Notes under the pieces: model-generated | The model's database searches: none | What the model saw: the letters and a program-made list of their open reading frames with translations, nothing else | Told to the model about the DNA's origin: nothing | Position numbers and translations under genes: made by a program | Shown here: one piece after another, positions 16,686 to 25,379 of the stretch | Layout of the letters: each line of letters begins with the position of its first letter | How positions within the stretch are numbered: position 1 is the first letter of the stretch | Source: Terrabacter terrigena | Lineage (GTDB): Bacteria; Actinomycetota; Actinomycetes; Actinomycetales; Dermatophilaceae | Length of the DNA: 64,000 nucleotides | Reading direction: 5' to 3' | NCBI RefSeq assembly: GCF_042676085.1 | Contig: NZ_JBHTKH010000006.1 | Coordinates: forward strand, 214,653-278,652

Positions 16686-17471
16686 ATGAGTGACGTCCTC
16701 GCCTTCGCCGGAGTCACCGTTCGCCGCGGTGCGACGACGCTGCTCGACGACGTCTCCTGGGAGGTCGAGGAGGGCGAGCGCTGGGTCGTGCTGGGCGCCA
16801 ACGGTGCCGGCAAGACGACCCTCCTCCAGATCGCCGCCGCCCGCCTGCACCCGACGTCCGGGGTCGCCGGCATCCTCGGCGAGGTGCTCGGTGCCGTCGA
16901 CGTCTTCGAGCTGCGGCCGCGCGTGGGCCTGGCGAGCTCGGCCATGGCCGAACGCATCCCGGCGGCCGAGCTGGTCGGCAACGTCGTCGTCACCGCCTCC
17001 TACGGCATCATCGGTCGCTGGCGCGAGACCTACGACCACATGGACTACGTCCGCGCGATGGAGCTGCTCAAGGCGCTCGGGGCGGACCACCTCGCCGACC
17101 GTTCCTTCGGCACTCTGAGCGAGGGCGAGCGCAAGCGCGTCCAGATCGCCCGGGCGCTGATGACCGACCCCGAGCTGATGCTGCTCGACGAGCCTGCCGC
17201 CGGGCTCGACCTCGGCGGCCGCGAGGACCTCGTGCGCCGGTTGGGCGACCTCGCCGCCGACACCGAGGCGCCCGCCATGGTGCTCGTCACCCACCACGTC
17301 GAGGAGATCCCGCCCTCGTTCACCGACGTCCTCATGATCCGCGACGGCAAGGTCGTCGCGGCCGGTCCCATCCCGATCACCCTCACCGCCGAGAACCTCA
17401 GCGCCACCTTCGGACTGCCTCTCGTCCTCGAGCAGCACGGCGAGCGGTGGTCGGCCCGCGCCGAGTCCTGA
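16686..17471 (+). CDS. ABC transporter ATP-binding protein
   Basis: A 261-residue ATPase with Walker A GANGAGKT, a Q-loop-like stretch after VDVFELRPRVGLAS, signature LSEGERKRV, Walker B LMLLDEPAAGLD and an H-loop THHVEEIP. The signature and HHVEE resemble the ModF/YfmL-like solitary ATPases that act without an adjacent permease. No permease is nearby, and the partner is unknown. The ATG at 16686 has TAGGGT (16673-16678) seven bases upstream, a leaderless start. Confidence 0.88.
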   Translation: MSDVLAFAGVTVRRGATTLLDDVSWEVEEGERWVVLGANGAGKTTLLQIAAARLHPTSGVAGILGEVLGAVDVFELRPRVGLASSAMAERIPAAELVGNVVVTASYGIIGRWRETYDHMDYVRAMELLKALGADHLADRSFGTLSEGERKRVQIARALMTDPELMLLDEPAAGLDLGGREDLVRRLGDLAADTEAPAMVLVTHHVEEIPPSFTDVLMIRDGKVVAAGPIPITLTAENLSATFGLPLVLEQHGERWSARAES

Positions 17472-17601
17472 TCGCAACCTCGCCCTCGGGCGCAACTCGT
17501 AGGCCCGCAAGGGGAACTGGGGCAGAATCGAAGACGTCACAGGTGTGACGCGCGAGACGTCGGTGTCTTGACGGTGCCGGCTCGACGAGACGGGGTGGAC
17601 G

Positions 17602-18051
17602 GTGTTCGAGGGCTATGCGTGGCTGGTCTGGTTGGGGGTGGCGCTCGTCCTCGTCGCCATCGAGGCCGCGACGGTCGACTTCACCTTCCTCATGCTCGCG
17701 GGCGGTGCCGTGGGAGGCTCCGTCGCCGCGGCGTTCGGCGCCCCGCCGGTCGTCCAGGCTGTGGTCGCGGCCCTCGTCGCCGTGGCCCTGCTCGCCATCG
17801 TGCGTCCCTGGTTGATGAAACGCTTCCAGGCCAACACCCCGCAACAGCTCATGGGTGCGGCCGCCAACATCGGCCGATCGGCCGTCGCCCTCGACCGCGT
17901 CAGCCCCGCGGGCGGCACGGTCAAGCTCGCCGGCGAGACCTGGTCGGCACGCACCCTCGGCGACAGCATCGAGCCGGGTGAAGAGGTGGTCGTCGACTCC
18001 ATCGACGGCGCCACCGCCGTCGTCAGCCGCGCTCGCCTCGTCGGCGAGTGA
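17602..18051 (+). CDS. NfeD-family membrane protein
   Basis: A 149-residue protein with N-terminal hydrophobic segments (WLVWLGVALVLVAIEAATVDF and two more up to about residue 70) and a C-terminal beta-barrel region of about 60 residues (NIGRSAVALDRVSPAGGTVKLAGETW, ending SRARLVGE), the OB-fold of NfeD proteins. NfeD proteins usually pair with SPFH-domain proteins in membrane microdomains, and the next gene is one. The GTG start is about 75 bases after a CAGAAT element; a small GTCAC-AGGT-GTGAC hairpin lies in that leader. Confidence 0.88.
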   Translation: MFEGYAWLVWLGVALVLVAIEAATVDFTFLMLAGGAVGGSVAAAFGAPPVVQAVVAALVAVALLAIVRPWLMKRFQANTPQQLMGAAANIGRSAVALDRVSPAGGTVKLAGETWSARTLGDSIEPGEEVVVDSIDGATAVVSRARLVGE

Positions 18052-18131
18052 TACCGACGAACCGTCCGGGCCGCCCGGTCCGGACGCTCAGACCACGCGT
18101 CCTCGGGGGCGCACAGAGCAGGGAGTAGTCC

Positions 18132-19355
18132 GTGGACCCGGTACTCATCATCCCGATCCTCATCGTGATCGTCGCCATCGTCGTGGTGTTGCGCACGGTG
18201 CGCATCGTGCCGCAGCAGACGGCGCAGATCGTCGAGCGGCTCGGCAGCTACAACAAGACCCTCACGGCCGGCATCCACTTCCTGGTGCCGTTCGTCGACA
18301 AGGTCAGGGCCAACATCGACCTCCGAGAGCAGGTCGTCTCGTTCCCGCCCCAGCCCGTCATCACCTCCGACAACCTCGTCGTGAGCATCGACACCGTCAT
18401 CTACTACTCCGTCATCGACGCCAAGGCGGCCGTCTACGAGATCGCCAACTTCATCCAGGGCATCGAGCAGCTGACGGTCACCACGCTCCGCAACGTCATC
18501 GGCTCGCTCGACCTCGAGCAGACGCTGACGAGCCGCGACCAGATCAACGGCCAGCTGCGTGGCGTGCTCGACGAGGCCACAGGCAAGTGGGGCATCCGTG
18601 TCAACCGTGTCGAGCTCAAGGCCATCGACCCGCCGCACTCGGTGCAGGACTCGATGGAGAAGCAGATGCGCGCCGAGCGTGACCGCCGCGCCGCGATCCT
18701 CACCGCCGAGGGCGTCAAGCAGTCGGCGATCCTCACCGCCGAAGGTGAGAAGCAGAGCCAGATCCTGCGCGCCGAGGGTTCGGCCCAGGCCCGCATCCTC
18801 GAGGCCCAGGGCCAGGCCCGTGCCATCCAGCAGGTCTTCTCGGCGATCCACCGCGGCAAGCCGACCCAGAAGCTGCTCGCCTACCAGTACCTCCAGGTGC
18901 TCCCGCAGCTCGCCCGCGGCGACTCCAACAAGATGTGGATCATCCCCTCGGAGCTGACCGACGCCCTCAAGGGCATCGGCAACGCGTTGGGCGGCACCGA
19001 CCCGCGCCCGGGCGCCGAGGAGGAAGAGCCGTGGGTGCAGACGACCGACGCCGAGGAGGACGCCTTCGCGGAGACGATCCTCGAGGACTCCGCAAAGGCC
19101 CTCGCGGAGGCCCGCGGTCAGGCGGCGGCCGCCAGCGCCGAGTCCACCGAGCACACCGCCCCCATCTGGCGCGAACGGGCGTCTGTCCGTCCTGCCGACC
19201 CGGACCTGCCCCCACCGCCCGTGGCGGCCCCCCCGGCGCCCGGAGGACTGCCGCCGGCAGCCCCGCCGGCAGCCCCGCCGGCCGCCCCGCCGGCCGACAT
19301 CGCCGCCCCGGAAGACCTGCCGGGATCCAGCCCCGAGCCGCCGGAGCCGCGCTGA
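18132..19355 (+). CDS. SPFH/Band 7 (stomatin-like) membrane protein
   Basis: A 407-residue protein with one N-terminal transmembrane helix (residues about 3-20), an SPFH domain (about 25-190: IVPQQTAQIVERLGSYNKTL, FVDKVRANIDLREQVV, VNRVELKAIDPP), then a coiled-coil with near-repeats ILTAEGVKQSA / ILTAEGEKQSQ / ILRAEGSAQAR. It probably oligomerises at the membrane with NfeD, as QmcA/YbbK pairs do. The last 100 residues are unusual for the family: acidic, then Pro/Ala repeats (PPAAPPAAPPAAPPAD). The start is a GTG with a GGGAG ribosome-binding site, 80 bases after the NfeD gene. Confidence 0.92.
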   Translation: MDPVLIIPILIVIVAIVVVLRTVRIVPQQTAQIVERLGSYNKTLTAGIHFLVPFVDKVRANIDLREQVVSFPPQPVITSDNLVVSIDTVIYYSVIDAKAAVYEIANFIQGIEQLTVTTLRNVIGSLDLEQTLTSRDQINGQLRGVLDEATGKWGIRVNRVELKAIDPPHSVQDSMEKQMRAERDRRAAILTAEGVKQSAILTAEGEKQSQILRAEGSAQARILEAQGQARAIQQVFSAIHRGKPTQKLLAYQYLQVLPQLARGDSNKMWIIPSELTDALKGIGNALGGTDPRPGAEEEEPWVQTTDAEEDAFAETILEDSAKALAEARGQAAAASAESTEHTAPIWRERASVRPADPDLPPPPVAAPPAPGGLPPAAPPAAPPAAPPADIAAPEDLPGSSPEPPEPR

Positions 19356-19436
19356 CACAGTGCTGCCCGGCGCTGACCCGGCGCTGACCCACGGACCACC
19401 ACGCCGACACCCGGTCGCCCTCTGTAGGGTGGCCGG

Positions 19437-20207
19437 GTGTCGTTCTGGTCAGCCGTCGCCGTCGCACTGGCCGGCACCGGAGCGGGCCTGATCAACACGA
19501 TCGTCGGCTCGGGAACCCTCCTCACCTTCCCGACCCTGCTGTTCTTCGGGGTCAACCCGCTCGTCGCCAACGTGTCCAACAACATCGGTCTCGTCGCGGG
19601 CGGCGTCACGGGGTCCTGGGGCTATCGGCACGAGCTCGGCGGTCAGGCCCCGACGCTGCGCCGCCTCATGCCGCTGTCGTTCGTGGGGTCCGTGGTCGGG
19701 GCCGGCCTGCTGCTCGTGCTGCCTGCGACGGCGTTCCGCGCGATCGTGCCCGTCCTCATCATCATCGCGATGGTGCTCGTGCTCGCCGGCCCACGCATCC
19801 AGGCGAGGGCGCATCCCGAGGGTGTGGACGGCCGGGCGCCCGCCTGGCACGTCCCGGCCATCGCTGTCGGCGTCTTCGTCGCGGGCGTCTACGGCGGCTA
19901 CTTCGGCGCGGCGCAGGGCGTGCTGCTCATGGGTCTGTTCAGCGCCCTGAGCCTCGAACCGTTGCAGCGGCTCAACGGTTACAAGAACGTGCTGTCGCTC
20001 GTGGTGAACTTCGTCGCCGCAACCGTGTTCGTCCTGTTCGCCCGCGAGCGCATCGACTGGCTCATCGTCCTGCTCATCGCCGTGGGCTCCTTCGTCGGCG
20101 GCATCATCGGCGCCCGGGTAGGGCGACGCATCCCTCCCAACGCGCTGAGGGCGCTCATCATCGCCATCGGCCTCGTCGCCGTGGTCAAGCTCATCTGGTT
20201 CCCCTGA
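19437..20207 (+). CDS. TSUP-family (TauE/SafE) transporter
   Basis: A 256-residue membrane protein with about eight hydrophobic segments. The two internally repeated TSUP signatures are visible: GAGLINTIVGSGTLLTFPTL near the N-terminus and VYGGYFGAAQGVLLM in the second half. The family exports or imports sulfite, sulfonates or other small anions; the substrate here is unknown. The GTG at 19437 has TAGGGT (19425-19430) six bases upstream, a leaderless start. Confidence 0.9.
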   Translation: MSFWSAVAVALAGTGAGLINTIVGSGTLLTFPTLLFFGVNPLVANVSNNIGLVAGGVTGSWGYRHELGGQAPTLRRLMPLSFVGSVVGAGLLLVLPATAFRAIVPVLIIIAMVLVLAGPRIQARAHPEGVDGRAPAWHVPAIAVGVFVAGVYGGYFGAAQGVLLMGLFSALSLEPLQRLNGYKNVLSLVVNFVAATVFVLFARERIDWLIVLLIAVGSFVGGIIGARVGRRIPPNALRALIIAIGLVAVVKLIWFP

Positions 20208-20272
20208 CGACGGGTCGGGCCGGCGGCCGACCAGTGCGCGCGACGGGGGCCGACCGCACTACCCTGACGGGC

Positions 20273-21082
20273 GTGCCGATCGAGATCACCGACCCCGCCG
20301 ACCCTCGGCTGGCCGACTACGTCGCCCTGACCGACGTGGTCCTGCGCCGGCGGGCCGAGCCCGAGCGCGGCCTCTACATCGCCGAGAGCCAGAAGGTGAT
20401 CCGCCGGGCGCTCCGTGCGGGCCACCGGCCGCTGTCCTACCTCATGGCGCGGCGCTGGCTCGACGACCTGGCGGACCTCGTGGCCGATGCCGAGGCCGAG
20501 GGGATCCCCGTCTACTTCGGCGAGCACGACGTCATCGAGCAGCTGACCGGCTTCCACCTGCACCGCGGTGCCCTGGCCGCCATGCAGCGACCCCAGCTGC
20601 CCGACGTCGAGTCGCTCCTGGCCGGGGCGCGCCGCGTCGTCGTGCTCGAGGACGTCGTCGACCACACGAACGTCGGGGCGATCTTCCGCAGCGCGGCGGC
20701 CCTCGGTGTCGACGCCGTGCTCGTCACGCCGCGATGCGCCGACCCGCTCTACCGCCGCTCGATCCGGGTCTCCATGGGCACCGTCTTCCAGGTGCCGTGG
20801 ACGCGCATCGACCCGTGGCCGGGCGGGCTCGACCTGCTCCGCGCGGCCGGACTCACCATCGTGGCCATGGCCCTGACCGACGACTCCGTCTCGCTCGACC
20901 AGCTCGAGGCCGACCCGCCCGACCGCGTCGCCCTGGTGCTCGGCACGGAGGGTGACGGTCTCTCGCATCACACCGTCGGGGGCGCGGAGGTCACGGTGCG
21001 CATCCCGATGGCGGGCGGCGTCGACTCACTGAACGTCGCAGCTGCCAGCGCCGTCGCGATGTGGGCCCTGCGCAGTCGCTGA
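20273..21082 (+). CDS. SpoU/TrmH-family RNA 2'-O-methyltransferase
   Basis: A 269-residue SPOUT methyltransferase. The N-terminal substrate-binding region (LYIAESQKVIRRALRAG) is followed by the trefoil-knot motifs: VLEDVVDHTNVGAIFRSA (motif 1), LVLGTEGDGLS (motif 2) and IPMAGGVDSLNVAAASAVAM (motif 3). The likely target is a ribose in rRNA or tRNA. The exact nucleotide cannot be named. The GTG at 20273 has TACCCT (20260-20265) seven bases upstream and gives the natural N-terminus. Confidence 0.9.
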   Translation: MPIEITDPADPRLADYVALTDVVLRRRAEPERGLYIAESQKVIRRALRAGHRPLSYLMARRWLDDLADLVADAEAEGIPVYFGEHDVIEQLTGFHLHRGALAAMQRPQLPDVESLLAGARRVVVLEDVVDHTNVGAIFRSAAALGVDAVLVTPRCADPLYRRSIRVSMGTVFQVPWTRIDPWPGGLDLLRAAGLTIVAMALTDDSVSLDQLEADPPDRVALVLGTEGDGLSHHTVGGAEVTVRIPMAGGVDSLNVAAASAVAMWALRSR

Positions 21083-21101
21083 TCGCGAAACGCCGTGCGG
21101 C

Positions 21102-21479
21102 TCAGGCGCGCACGAGACGCCCGAGGAGGCGCTGCAGCTCGACACCGGGGTCGTCGCAGAGCCCGCCGTGGACCGGCCCCGGCTGCACCACCGTCGACCG
21201 TGGCGCGATGATCCAGCCGAAGCGCTGACCTGGCTTCTCGAGGGTCGGCAGGCCCCGGCCCGTCTCGCCGCGGCAGACGGCGCGCACGCGGTCGAGCATC
21301 GAGCGGACGCCGTCGAGATCGCACGTCGGGCACAGGGCGGCAGCCCTGGCGTCGTCGAGCTCCCACGCGGCGTCGAGGAACCCGGCGTCCTGGGAGTAGA
21401 GGACGACCCCGACGTTGATGAACTCCTCGCGGTCGACGCGAGGCACGAGGCGGAGCAGGACGTACTGGTACGCGTTCAC
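21102..21479 (-). CDS. DUF3037 protein
   Basis: A 125-residue protein beginning YQYVLLRLVPRVDREEFINVGVVLY, which is characteristic of DUF3037, and containing CPTCDLDGV and FGWIIAPRSTVVQPG. The function is unknown. The GTG at 21479 overlaps the stop of the upstream HipA-like gene by four bases (GTGA). A DUF3037 gene coupled to a HipA-like kinase is an arrangement I recall from other bacteria, which suggests that the two proteins work together. Confidence 0.85.
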   Translation of the reverse strand: MNAYQYVLLRLVPRVDREEFINVGVVLYSQDAGFLDAAWELDDARAAALCPTCDLDGVRSMLDRVRAVCRGETGRGLPTLEKPGQRFGWIIAPRSTVVQPGPVHGGLCDDPGVELQRLLGRLVRA

Positions 21480-22246
21480 GCGGCCACCCCCGACGGCACC
21501 CACGACAGGGGCCCGTCGAGTCTCGCGCGCAGCATCTCTGCGTATGCCGTCCGCACCGCGGGTGCGTCCGCCAGGAAGGGGGTCGGCTCGAGCCACTCGT
21601 CGGGCACCTCGGCGACGAGGGCCTCGACGGACGCGGGGTCGAGTCTCGCCGCGAGCTCGTCGTGCCGGCTCGCCACGTCACCGGCGACGTCGCGCAGCAC
21701 GTGCGTGGTCGCGTCGAACGGCTGTGCGGCGAACCGCTCGGGCGAAGGCTCGCGGCTGGGCCAGGAGTGGTGGAAGTAGAGGGCGGCGCCGTGGTCGATG
21801 GCCCACGTGCGCCCGTGCCAGACGAGCAGGTTCGGGTTGGCCCACGTGCGGTCGACGTTGGCCGTGAGGGCGTCGAGCCAGATGATGCGCTCGGCGAGGT
21901 CGGCACCCGGTGGGCGCGACCCGTCGTAGCCGAGCGAGCCCGGCAGGAAGTCGACGCCGAGGTTCGTGCCGACGGAGGCCGTGAGGAGATCCTGCACCTC
22001 CTCGTCGGCCTCGTACTTCGCGATCCTGGGGTCGAGCCGGATCACGGCGAGGTCGGGCACGGGTACCTCGAGCAGGCGGGCCATGCCGGCGACGAGCACT
22101 TCGGCCACGAGCACCTTGAGGCCCTGGCCGGCACCCCGGAACTTGAGGACGTACGTGCCGTCGTCATCGGCCTCGACGATGCCGGGCAGCGAGCCGCCCT
22201 CCTTGAGCGGCGTCACGTAGCGGGTGGCGGTCAGCTCGGGCAGCAC
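21476..22246 (-). CDS. HipA-like kinase
   Basis: A 256-residue protein related to the kinase core of HipA but shorter. It has YVLKFRGAGQG (nucleotide-binding Lys), the catalytic segment LDALTANVDRTWANPNLLV (D and N residues) and WAIDHGAAL in place of the DFG-type metal motif. There is no HipB partner, so a classical toxin-antitoxin role is unlikely. The GTG start has TAGGCT (22253-22258 on the complement) six bases upstream, formed by the last codons of the MFS gene. DUF3037 follows with a 4-bp overlap. Confidence 0.82.
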   Translation of the reverse strand: MLPELTATRYVTPLKEGGSLPGIVEADDDGTYVLKFRGAGQGLKVLVAEVLVAGMARLLEVPVPDLAVIRLDPRIAKYEADEEVQDLLTASVGTNLGVDFLPGSLGYDGSRPPGADLAERIIWLDALTANVDRTWANPNLLVWHGRTWAIDHGAALYFHHSWPSREPSPERFAAQPFDATTHVLRDVAGDVASRHDELAARLDPASVEALVAEVPDEWLEPTPFLADAPAVRTAYAEMLRARLDGPLSWVPSGVAA

Positions 22247-22250
22247 GCGG

Positions 22251-23519
22251 TCAGCCTAGTGGCCGCTCGTGGTCGAGCACGGTGGCCCTGGCCCACAACC
22301 GGGCCAGGAGCATGGCCGCGGCCCCGTAGAGGCAGGCGAAGGCGATGAGGGGCCACCAGGCCAGGCCGGACGACGGCAGCACCAGCGCACCGAGGGCGGC
22401 TGCCGCCACCATGCCGGCGTTGTAGACGACGTCGTAGGCCGAGAAGGCGCGGCCCAGGAGGTGGTCGTCGACGTGGGCCTGCATGAGCGAGTCGACGGTG
22501 ATCTTCACGCACTGTGACGTGAACGCGACGACGAACGCAACGACGACGATGCTCCACGGGCTGAGGAACGGGCCGAGCACCGCGCACACCAGCGCGCCGA
22601 GCGCGAGCATGCGGGCGGCATACGGAACGGCGGTGAGCCGGGGGGCCAGCCACGGTGTCACGAACGCCGCCGAGGCGAAGCCGAGGGCCGAGGACCCCGC
22701 CGCGATCCCGAAACCGAGGGCGCCCCGGCCGTGCTCGAACGGGCCGCGGAAGAGCAGCAGGGTCTGCAGCAGGAGGAAGCCGAAGGGCAGGCGCGTCAGG
22801 AAGACGAGGACGAGGAGTAGGCGCGCCTTGCGCGGCAGGGTGCGCACGGCCTCGACGAGGCCGCTGACGACCGAACGCGTGATGTGTCCGATCGTCGGGG
22901 ACTCGCTCGTGTCGTCCGGGCCTATGAAGGGCAGTCGCGTTGCGGCCCACGCAGCCACCAGGACGCCCACGGCCGCGAGCAACACGTCGAGGACGTCGCT
23001 GCCGCCGGCCGCCCGGAGCCCCGTGCCGATGCCGCCGCCGAGGAGGTAGGCGAGCGAACCGCACGTCGGGGCAACGGAGTTCGCGCTCACGAGGGAGGCG
23101 CGAGACACGACGTGCGGCATGGCCGAGCCGAGGCCGGCGAGGATGAAGCGGTTGACGGAGAACACGACGAGGACCAGCGCGAAGAAGGCCGCCCCGGTCT
23201 CGGCCCCGGTGACGAGACCGGTGACGCCGAGGATCGCGACCGCGCGCACCACCTGGCTGACGACGAGGACCCGGCGGCGCGGCCAGCGGTCGAGCAGCAC
23301 GCCGACGAAGGGCCCGAGCGCGCTGTAGGGCAGGAGCACCAGGGCGAACGCGACGGCGATGCCCTGGGCGTCGGCAGCCTTCTCGGGGTTGAACAGGACG
23401 TGGCTCGCGAGCGCGACCTGGAAGATGCCGTCGCTGAACGAGGAGGTGACGCGCGCGACGAACAGCCGTCGGAAACCGCGGCCCCCGAGGAGGGTCCACA
23501 GGGCGCGCAGGAAGGTCAC
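22251..23519 (-). CDS. MFS transporter
   Basis: A 422-residue major facilitator protein with about 12 hydrophobic segments. The loop between helices 2 and 3 reads GVLLDRWPRRRVLVVSQ, a variant of the MFS motif A. It resembles drug-efflux-type MFS-3 proteins; the substrate is unknown. The GTG at 23519 has TAGTCT (23527-23532 on the complement) seven bases upstream. A MarR gene lies just upstream on the same strand, a common regulator-exporter pairing, though a hairpin and separate -10 elements suggest they need not be one transcript. Confidence 0.88.
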   Translation of the reverse strand: MTFLRALWTLLGGRGFRRLFVARVTSSFSDGIFQVALASHVLFNPEKAADAQGIAVAFALVLLPYSALGPFVGVLLDRWPRRRVLVVSQVVRAVAILGVTGLVTGAETGAAFFALVLVVFSVNRFILAGLGSAMPHVVSRASLVSANSVAPTCGSLAYLLGGGIGTGLRAAGGSDVLDVLLAAVGVLVAAWAATRLPFIGPDDTSESPTIGHITRSVVSGLVEAVRTLPRKARLLLVLVFLTRLPFGFLLLQTLLLFRGPFEHGRGALGFGIAAGSSALGFASAAFVTPWLAPRLTAVPYAARMLALGALVCAVLGPFLSPWSIVVVAFVVAFTSQCVKITVDSLMQAHVDDHLLGRAFSAYDVVYNAGMVAAAALGALVLPSSGLAWWPLIAFACLYGAAAMLLARLWARATVLDHERPLG

Positions 23520-23543
23520 GCGGCACAGACTAGGGCCCGCCGG

Positions 23544-23560
23544 CCTCGGGTGCCCCGAGG
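23544..23560 (-). terminator. hairpin between MarR and MFS genes
   Basis: CCTCGGG and CCCGAGG form a perfect 7-bp stem with a 3-base loop, 32 bases after the MarR stop. It lies upstream of the MFS -10, so it could end the MarR transcript. There is no T-tract. Confidence 0.4.
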
Positions 23561-23591
23561 GTCGGGCGCCAGCGCGGCGCGCAGTCCGGCG

Positions 23592-24122
23592 TCAGGCGCT
23601 GGTGCCGGCGGCTGCGCCGCCGGTGGTGTGCAGGTCGGGAGCAGCCGGCGCCTTGGGGGCGTCGGGGAGTCGGGCTGCCACCTCCGCGATGAGCGGGATC
23701 GCCTGCGCGATGCGGGCGCGGGTCGAGGCGTCCAGGGAGTCGAGCACCGCGGTCATGGCCTGGGCGCGCTGGTCGCGCCACTGCTCGACAGCCGCCCGGG
23801 CGTGCGCGGTCAGGTGCAGCCGGGCCACCCGCCTGTCATGCGGGTCGCGTTCCCGCACCACCACGTCGAGAGAGACGAGCTGGCCCACGAGCGTGGAGAT
23901 GGTGTTCGGGGCGAGGCCGAGGGCAGCGGCCGCATCTGCGACGGCCAGGCCGGGGTTGCGGCGGATCGCCCGGACGAGCTCCAGCTGGGCACCGGAGAGG
24001 TCGAGCTCGGGCAGCGGCGCGCCGACGAGCCGCCGGGAGCGGCGGCGCACCAGGCCGAGGACGTCGTAGAGGTCGTCCGCGAGCAGGTTGGACGGGCTCT
24101 CGCTACGGTGCGGCTGGCTCAC
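23592..24122 (-). CDS. MarR-family transcriptional regulator
   Basis: A 176-residue winged-helix regulator. The DNA-binding region is VADAAAALGLAPNTISTLVGQLVSLDVVVRERDPHDRRVARLHLT, here cited in pieces: recognition helix APNTISTLVGQL and wing DPHDRRVARL. The C-terminal tail is Ala/Pro-rich. It probably controls itself, the MFS gene downstream or the hydrolase upstream. The GTG at 24122 has TAGGCT (24129-24134 on the complement) six bases upstream, overlapping the stop codon of the hydrolase gene. Confidence 0.88.
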   Translation of the reverse strand: MSQPHRSESPSNLLADDLYDVLGLVRRRSRRLVGAPLPELDLSGAQLELVRAIRRNPGLAVADAAAALGLAPNTISTLVGQLVSLDVVVRERDPHDRRVARLHLTAHARAAVEQWRDQRAQAMTAVLDSLDASTRARIAQAIPLIAEVAARLPDAPKAPAAPDLHTTGGAAAGTSA

Positions 24123-24131
24123 CCCGCCAGC

Positions 24132-25331
24132 CTAGTTCGCCGACGTGGCGGGCCGACCGGGTGGCGATGACTCGGCGTCTCCGCCGCCCGACGCGTGCGT
24201 GTGGCTCGCGGTCACGATCCCGGCGACGACCTCGAGCTCGGCCTCGTCGCGCGGTCCGAAGACCATGACGAAGCCGGGCGTGAGGCGGCCTCCCGCCCAC
24301 GGGTGCGGAGTGCCCCAGCCACGTGCGACGACGTCGGCCGCCTGGGCAGCGGGGAGGGCGAGGTGCAGGGAGCCGTCGTGTGCCGGGTGCAGGTGGGCGA
24401 ACTCCCGTGCCTGCGGAACCAGGAATGCCTCGTCGGGTCCGTCGCCGTCCTCGAGCAGGAGCCCGCGGGCGCCGGGCACGGAGATGCGGGACGGACCCGA
24501 GGAGACGCCCGCGAGGGCGCTGATCCGGGCGTAGAGCTGCTCCTGGAGCTGGGTCGGCGCGTTGTCGGACTGCTGCTGCTGCGGGATGGACCAGGCGACG
24601 TCGGGTCGCGCACCGGGACGGTGGGGGAGCGTACCGCCCGCGAGGGTGGGCCAGGCCACGTCCGCCGGGACGCCCACGGGGACCGCGCCTCGCTGCAGGA
24701 CCTGCGAGAGGCGGCCCTGCGCCCACTCGGCCAGCTGTCGCACGGACGCCGGGGTGATGCCGTGGCCGCCGGGGTCGCGGTGCGCCCACGTCGGTGCGCC
24801 CGACTCGTCGAGCAGGTACGACCACGTGCGGTCGAGCAGCTCGCGGGGGATCACGTGGTCGGAGTCGCCCTGGGCGACGAACATCGGCAGGTTGGCCAGC
24901 CTCGACCGTGTGACCGGCACGCCGGCGTCGAAGGGCAGCGTGCCGTAGAGGATCGCGGCGCCGACGTAGCGCGCCGGGTCGGCGAGCACGAGTCCGCCGG
25001 CGAAGGCTGCCCCGCCGCTGAAACCGGCGAGGAGCACGGGCCGCCCGGCGGGTGCGACGCCGTCGAGCCAGGCGCGGAACCACGACATCGTGTCGGCGAG
25101 GGACTCGGCGACCGGTCGTCCGATGCCCCGGTTGGCGAACCACGCGTAGCCGCCGCCCTCGGCGATCGGGGCACGGACGGCGGCGTAGGTCGCGCCGCGG
25201 GGGAGGTGCGCGGCCAGCGAGACGATCTCGCGCTCGTGGGACCCACGGCCGTGGAGCAGGACCACCAGGGGTGCGTCGGGGTCGTCGCTCCCGGCGTACG
25301 CGACGGCGGGTGGGGCGAACGACGTGCTCAT
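24132..25331 (-). CDS. alpha/beta hydrolase fused to DUF5519 (luciferase-like) domain
   Basis: A 399-residue two-domain protein. Residues about 10-215 are a carboxylesterase/phospholipase-type alpha/beta hydrolase: VVLLHGRGSHE, nucleophile elbow GFSGGAAF, AQGDSDHVIP for the acid, and PGGHGIT for the histidine. Residues about 260-380 resemble DUF5519, also called the luciferase domain (HLHPAHDGSLHLALP, GWGTPHPWAGGRLTPGFVMVFGPRD). The two parts are joined by a Gln-rich linker (IPQQQQSDN). The ATG at 25331 has a GGAGGA ribosome-binding site. It is divergent from a second MarR gene across two matching operator-like sites and is likely controlled by it. Confidence 0.82.
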   Translation of the reverse strand: MSTSFAPPAVAYAGSDDPDAPLVVLLHGRGSHEREIVSLAAHLPRGATYAAVRAPIAEGGGYAWFANRGIGRPVAESLADTMSWFRAWLDGVAPAGRPVLLAGFSGGAAFAGGLVLADPARYVGAAILYGTLPFDAGVPVTRSRLANLPMFVAQGDSDHVIPRELLDRTWSYLLDESGAPTWAHRDPGGHGITPASVRQLAEWAQGRLSQVLQRGAVPVGVPADVAWPTLAGGTLPHRPGARPDVAWSIPQQQQSDNAPTQLQEQLYARISALAGVSSGPSRISVPGARGLLLEDGDGPDEAFLVPQAREFAHLHPAHDGSLHLALPAAQAADVVARGWGTPHPWAGGRLTPGFVMVFGPRDEAELEVVAGIVTASHTHASGGGDAESSPPGRPATSAN

Positions 25332-25347
25332 GACAGATCCTCCGAGC

Positions 25348-25365
25348 TAGTTGCGAGTTCAACCA
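25348..25365. promoter_or_regulatory. MarR-type operator, copy 1
   Basis: TAGTTG-N6-CAACCA. The inner GTTG and CAAC (25350-25353 and 25360-25363) form a dyad with six bases between, the size and style of MarR-family sites. It sits just upstream of the ribosome-binding site of the hydrolase gene. Confidence 0.6.
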
Positions 25366-25379
25366 CCATTGCACTTGTT

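Noticed and set aside
17536..17549. GTCAC-AGGT-GTGAC as a CRP-type site before nfeD
   Set aside because: The half-sites are in the reverse order of the TGTGA-N6-TCACA consensus; it is better read as a small hairpin in the leader.
21476..22246. HipBA toxin-antitoxin module
   Set aside because: There is no HipB gene and the kinase is shortened; the neighbour is DUF3037.
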